Source: Aralia elata
Lineage: Eukaryota > Streptophyta > Magnoliopsida > Apiales > Araliaceae
Assembly (NCBI GenBank): GCA_034770075.1
Contig: CM068384.1
Span: 92,964,720 to 93,028,719, forward strand
Length of the DNA: 64,000 bases
Direction: 5' to 3'
Positions 58,243 to 64,000 of this stretch are shown piece by piece. How positions within the stretch are numbered: the first letter of the stretch is position 1; each line of letters opens with the position of its first letter. The notes under the pieces were generated by a model. The model searched no databases, was not told the origin of the DNA, and saw nothing but the letters and a program-made list of their open reading frames with translations. The position numbers were made by a program, and so were the translations under genes.

Positions 58243-61200
58243 TGTAATGCCCGTGAATTTTGAACGTCCTTATTAATTAAATCTAATTTAATTTAATGAG
58301 TTAACGTTGTGTTCTATTTAAACCAACTTGGGTTAATTGGTGGGAGATGTATAAGATGTGTCTATACTTGTGTTGGCAGGTATGATATAACTATGGTTAA
58401 GAAATAACCATATGTGAGTCAAGTATAGGAATTGGTGTGTAATGGATAAAATGGCCAAGAGTGGTTAATAACCAAGGTAATTATGAAGGGGCAATAACCA
58501 TTGTATATCCAAGTGGTTAATAACCAATGTAATTATGGCGGGATAATAACCATTGTGTTTAAACAATGTAATTATGATAAGATAATAACCAATGTCTAAT
58601 AACCAATGAAGAATGGTTAATAACTAATGGATAATTAAGATTTTGCGAAAAGACTATTTTAACCTTAAAAGAAGTTGGGTAATGATTAAAATACCCTTGA
58701 GGAAGTTGCTAGGAAGCTTCCTATTATTGATGAATTGATCAAATTGCCCTTGCCTAGTCATGATTAATGACTATTTTGCCCATGGTCTCTACTTTCCTAT
58801 AAATAGGACCCCTCACCAATGCTAGTAGGGGTTGGTTCATCTATTATTCACCAAGTATAGAGTAAGAGCTTAGAGAGAAAAAGAGAGTGAGATTAGCATA
58901 GTTCATGCATCTCAAGTTCATCACATACTTTGGTAGATCAAGGAGAGTAGCTACAAGATCAAGCTGAAACCCTAAACCATTTCCTTCTTTCTTGCTTTGT
59001 TTTATTTTCATAGTTTTTGAGAGATTTTATTCTAAGACTCAAGAATCATTAGATCTTCATGCTTCATGTATAGATCTAATCCTCTTGAGTGTTAGAATGG
59101 AGATTCAAAGGAAGAAAAGGAACTTATGTTCTCAAAGGGTAAAAACCCTAGCTTTTCTTTACTTGGATCACCCATAACTTGAGATCTACAACTTGGATTT
59201 GTGATCCGTTGAAAGGGGGTGCTAGGTACATGAGTTAGCTAGTAAACCCAAGTGGTAGAACACAAATCCAATAATTTTTGAAGCCTTGGGGGCTATTTTC
59301 CCAAAACAGTCCAGCTATAAAACTTAAAGCTTTAAAACCCTAAAAGCTTGTTGTCTTCATTTTTCCAAAGGTTTTTTCGGCCAGTTATGTATCTTTTAAA
59401 AATCTGGAAAAAATCACAGAGGTACCTTAAGAAGTTATCTACAAGTAAGAAAAAGAACGAACACGTTTCGATGTGTAGTTTTTGTGTAATGGCTTTTACC
59501 GTGAAGGACTCCTAAATATTCATACTCGGATTTCTCACTGTGTGTACCTTGAAATAATATGAAATTTTTACAGTATGTTTATATACATTATGAGAGTGTA
59601 CCCTGAAAATTTCAGAAATTTCTGAGCGAAACTCGATTTATGAAAAATGTAACAAGATTCGGAGGTTTTGAGTACTTTAAAAATAGTAAATCATTTTCTA
59701 AAACTCCAGGAACATTTGTGGATCATTGTTGGATCATATACTATCCAGATCCAGAGGATAATAATTTTCAGAACCTATTTGCTATTTTTCATAATAATGT
59801 TATAGTTATGGTTAAAAGAAAATAAATGGTTAAATGATGTCATAAATAAGAAAAATGTGATTTTTAAGCTTGTATACTCCTAATATTATATATTCTGACT
59901 ATTGAGAGGTATTTTGGTAATATTTAATGAGAAATAATATTTATGACCTTTTATGGGTAGTAAAGGAGTTGTTTAATAAGGGGTAAAACAATTAGAATAA
60001 ATTGTTTATTCGCCTAATAACTTATTAAAATATTACTATGATATTTGTAATATAAGAATTCGATATTTTTAAGTAAACAAAAAAATATTAAGATTAAAAC
60101 TTTATGAAAATATTATTGAATGGGTAATAATATTTATTTTAAGCATTAATAAATGATTAAGATATTATTAAAATGGCTAATAATATTAGATTGAAATATT
60201 ATTAATGATATGAGAATTAAAATATTATTAAGAGATTAATAATATTAGATTAAAGTATTATTGGATGATTAAAATATTATTAAGATGTTAATAAGATTAG
60301 TAAATGAATAAAAGTGTTATTAGTGGACTAATAATACCAAGAGGTGAATTAAATATTATCACGATTGATAATATTAAGTGTCTTATAGGATTTACGATAG
60401 TCTATTTGCTTATGTGTGCTATGTGATTGGCTTAATTGTTAAATAAATAGCATAAGTAAGCGTATCGATATACAACTACGTAGTACTAATTGATAGATCG
60501 ACATTATCAATGTTAGGTTCTTCAAGGCCAATTAGTTAAAGCTAGATTATTTGTAGCTGAGCAGACAGGCAAGTTCCCTAACTCAAACTCGAGTTATTAT
60601 TTTTGAAGCATGTTAGTGAATAATTATTGTTGATTATTCACATCTATACTGATTATTGAGATTCGCACCTTGTGCAATTGAATTCCTATTCTATTATTAT
60701 TGAATTGTGAATTTAGTTAAAGTTCTTTCAAGCATGAACTGTTTATGAGATAGATCTATGCTATTTGTATCAGCTAGATCAAGCATGTCTAAATTTGTGA
60801 AATCAAATGTATTTTAAAAGCTGTTCTTATTAAATCGTTATGGTAAGAGCTCTTGGCTGAGAAAAGGATAAATTTGATTAAGGCATGATATCAATGCTGG
60901 TTATTAAGTGTTTATGCATAAATCACGGGGTATGAAAGGCTGATCCCCTTGATTACCAAAACTTTTTAAGAGGTCCAGTTTAAATGCTGAAAACCTTGGC
61001 AAATGTCTATGGTTATTTCCAACCACTCAGTAATTGTCATTCAATTATTCAAATATTCAATTGTTGACTATTAATTAATGTTTCTTCACAATTTTATATT
61101 GTCGTTGAACATTGAAAGCGAATCTTCCTTCTATTCATGATATATCTCCCTTGTGTATAAACTTGCTAAGCAAACAAGTTGCTTACCCTTGCTATATCAT

Positions 61201-61510
61201 GATTGTTATTTCAGCTAAGGTAGAAACGTCAAAAGGGGACAAAGGAAAAGGGAAGGTGCAAGAATAGTTGCCTGATAAGGCTTATGTATTAGTTATCTAA
61301 ACATGTTATTTGGTTATGTGAACTCTTATTGTATTAAGGGTATGTTTCTAAGTTAAGGTTAAAGAACCTTGGGACCATGTTGTAAGACTTTATTATTATT
61401 TCGATAGACTTTGTATGATTATTATTCCGCATTTAGTTAGAAAGTATGTTTGTTGTTGAGAATCGTGAACACCGAATTCGAGGTTAAGAAACCCGAATTT
61501 GGGGGTGTCA
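58243..61510 (+). mobile_element. G3 5' LTR (3268 bp), gypsy/LARD-like
   Basis: Starts TGTAATGCCCGTGAATTTTG and ends CCCGAATTTGGGGGTGTCA. A primer-binding site TGGTATCAGAGC (61516-61527) follows after five bases. 58400-58640 is an array of GTGGTTAATAACCAATGTAA units. 60010-60370 repeats AATATTATTAAGATTAATAAT-type text. No reading frame of note. The LTR is as long as the LARD's but unrelated in most of its text. Confidence 0.88.
58798..58805 (+). promoter_or_regulatory. TATA box of LTR G3
   Basis: TATAAATA followed by GGACCCCTCACC, about 555 bases into the LTR. Likely LTR promoter. Confidence 0.6.
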
Positions 61511-62476
61511 TAGGTTGGTATCAGAGCTATAGGTTATAACCCTTAGGAGAAAGAGTCCTTAGGCTATAACCTGAGAGAATGTAGAGGAATAGAAGGGGAT
61601 AGAACTCATATAAAGTTATTTTTGGGTAGAAATTTATTATGATCTTAAAATTGAGGATTTGGATCATACGTTGGTGTTATTAAGCTTGTGGATAATTTGA
61701 GGAATGTGTATTGATGAGATAATATGGTAAAGTGAAGACCATTAAGTATGGACGATCCATTGTAAACTAGAGTTATAGATATTCGAGGTAATTAGATTAA
61801 TCATTTAATGCTATTGATCAATTCTGTGGCTATTGATCAATTTTTGTGGCTATTCATTAGATAAGATATTGGAGTGATGTGGTATGGAGTTTCTTTGTGA
61901 TGAAAATAGGGCACCTTAGAATCTGTTGGGTTAAGGTTTGCAAGAAGGAAATGATTGATTCGATAAATAATGAATATATCGATATTTTGAAGTGTTAGTT
62001 AAGTTATTAAGCTTTATGGTGGAATGCCAGGTGAAACAAAGGTAATGAACTCATATAGAGTTTTTAAGCAAAAGTTGAGAGTATTAAGATGAATGATGTT
62101 ATATGCAAAAAAAAAAATTAAGAGATGATTGATGGCAATTTAGATTGTTTTGATGATTAGAAAGGAGAGACAACAGAGAGATTATAAGAAATGAACCAAG
62201 GGTAGATTTAGTGTCTGATATGGAAAAAGTATCTAGAGATGGAACTGAATGATGAGATAATAGAAATCCCTAAAGAGGATCAATTGGAGCCCGATATAAG
62301 GAATAGATGGAGGAAATGAAAGAAAGAAAGGTTAAGTCTGAGAGTTATAAGACCTTTGTGAGTCGTAATGAATGAAGAATAGTGGTCAATGTATATGTAC
62401 TAGTATATTTATGCATGTAAGAAATGTGAATCTCAGTTTTTGTACAGCTAGCAGTATATCTGTTGAAAGTCCCAAC
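61511..62476 (+). other. G3 leader/interior, non-coding
   Basis: Begins with the primer-binding site and continues AG-rich and full of stops. No gag is recognised. Either a long leader or a LARD-like non-coding interior. Confidence 0.55.
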
Positions 62477-62846
62477 TGTCAACGCCGGGTTTTCTTCTTC
62501 TCGCGTGTCCTTTTAGTCTTTTCCAATTTTAGCCTTTTGATTTAATGATTTTTTGGAAAAGGTCGGCATTGATGTCGACGGGGTTTTGAAAGATCGTTTT
62601 TTATGATGAGCCAATTAACCAGAGTCGCCAGTTGGTATATTTGAAATGGATGTACCAACTCATCCGAGTTTTCGTTTTTTTATAAATCGCTGGCTCATAT
62701 GTGACTCCGAATTAAATGGTCTGCGAATCGAGATTCATAGAGTTCGGGGGCTTGCTTAAGTGAGGGGAAGGTGTTAGGCACCCCTCGACTTCCGTGAAAC
62801 ACGGTTACCGCAATCTTGATGCTTTCCTATCCTTTAATTCATGAAT

Positions 62847-62877
<31 letters not shown>

Positions 62878-64000
62878 CCTATGTGAATGTTGTGGGGAAT
62901 TTGTATGAAAGAGTCATTTGGATTTTAGGGAAAATCGTGTTTTAATTTGAGAACGCTTCGGAATGTCTTTTCGGTATGCACGAGAAAGCTTTAGTCTTTA
63001 TGAGAAAGGTTTGATTTTAATTGTCCAAAACTATGAGATTTTCGTTAAGTGTCGTTTTGGCAAAATAAGAGTTTTAAACCTTCGTCTAAATAGGAATCGA
63101 GATCTATACGTTGCTTTCATAAAATGATGGGCAATTTCTAGAATCTCTTTAACCCTATATACAACGGTTTAATAAAACGTCATTTTATTTATAAAATCAT
63201 TTTGTGTGATGTTTTGGAAAACGATTTTCTTTGGCTTTCTCGTTAGATAGGAATCGACATTCATTAACATTTCTCCAATTTTAACCTCGTGATTCTAATA
63301 TCCTACTTTGATTGATTTTATGAAAATCTTATCGTTTAGCTTTGAAATCAATTTCGTGTCATAGATCAAATCAAACATAAAAATGCGTTGGAGTTATTCA
63401 TGGGCATGTAAGCCATCAAAATAAACCCCAAACGCCTACAATCACAAATTTCACTATTTCGGGGCCTTAAACACGATCCTCGCCTTAGCGTCGTTTTAAG
63501 GCCCAACGATTACATATTTACAATGAAAACTACGTCATTTCTACTTCTTACATCAAGATATGTCCATCATCGGATTGGGACCCCGGGGTCGCTTTCCTAG
63601 GCTCACAACCAAGTATCCATACACAAACAATCGGATATTACAAGAAAATAAACCAACCCGGATAATCTAACAATACCAAGACATCCTAAAATAACGATTT
63701 AAAGGAATTGATACCAAATATAACACCTTAAAACAAACAAAGAAATTAATGAACGAATATCATCGGGTTACTAGGAAGAGTTTTATTCCGATGGAAACTT
63801 CACTCATAATCCCTAATTCATTGTTCAATCAATAAATTACATGAAAAATTGCATCTAATTTGATCAAATGATATGCTAGAAATTGATATCACAAAAGAGA
63901 TTTCACCTTGCAATTGATATCCAAATGGATGTAAATTTGATGTATTCGAATAGAAGGAGAGGTATATGTGATACAATCAACTCAAGAGATATTAATCCTC
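62477..64000 (+). mobile_element. LTR-like sequence starting TGTCAACGCC, incomplete
   Basis: TGTCAACGCCGGGTTTTC at 62477 looks like an LTR start. Within 300 bases come AGAGTCGCCAGTTGG and GGGGAAGGTGTTAGGCACCC, phrases I associate with large plant gypsy elements of the Ogre/Tat kind. A (TG)n run lies at about 62845-62877. No frame. The right side lies outside the window, so identity is tentative. Confidence 0.4.

Noticed and set aside
61516..61527. tRNA-like text (TGGTATCAGAGC), also at 28447, 35913 and 50635
   Set aside because: These are primer-binding sites of retroelements, complementary to the tRNA 3' end, not tRNA genes.

Overview
This is nuclear DNA of a flowering plant, almost certainly a eudicot. 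It is AT-rich and holds a classic Tyr-rich extensin reading frame, a type II peroxiredoxin exon, plant mobile domain remnants and several families of plant Ty3/gypsy, TRIM, CACTA and hAT elements. I see no bacterial-type operons, rRNA, tRNA or CRISPR array. The species cannot be told from the sequence.

Region by region: 1-1830 is a broken plant-mobile-domain (PMD) gene on the minus strand. 2030-3471 holds repeats and a near-perfect foldback element. 3792-3938 is a decayed first exon of a type II peroxiredoxin. 6409-7093 is a complete non-autonomous hAT element with an 8-bp target-site duplication (TSD). 7102-13300 is degenerate and AT-rich, with a CACTA-like end near 10440-10890. 13584-14987 is the extensin frame, the only large host coding region here, although no in-frame ATG is visible.

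From 16701 to the end the window is one nested stack of transposons. The base layer is a plus-strand gypsy element, here called G0, whose LTR (16701-18356 and 50297-50630) and gag gene (50832-56381) were split by later insertions. G1 (18357-50291, minus, TSD ATTCA) sits in G0's LTR. A CACTA element (22442-44081, TSD ATT) sits in G1's protease codons. Inside the CACTA element are a TRIM (28199-28890, TSD AGGAG) and a young LARD-type retrotransposon with 3.5-3.8 kb LTRs (29713-39747, TSD GCAAC). A related LTR fragment, G2 (44291-48542), interrupts G1's 5' LTR and itself carries a solo LTR (44624-45835, TSD ATAAC). Element E (50942-55101, TSD ATGAT/ATGAC) interrupts G0's gag. H (from 56382) cuts G0 again. 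G3 (from 58243) cuts H, and another LTR-like start follows at 62477.

The insertion order is therefore readable: G0, then G1, E and H; then the CACTA element, G2 and G3; then the TRIM, the LARD and the solo LTR. All recognisable element genes are broken. The points most worth follow-up are the roughly 10.9 kb CACTA element with no visible transposase but exon-like cargo, a sequence module with an adjacent GC-rich island shared by unrelated LTR families in opposite orientations, and the extensin frame without a start codon. I found no convincing evidence for an entirely new biological system.
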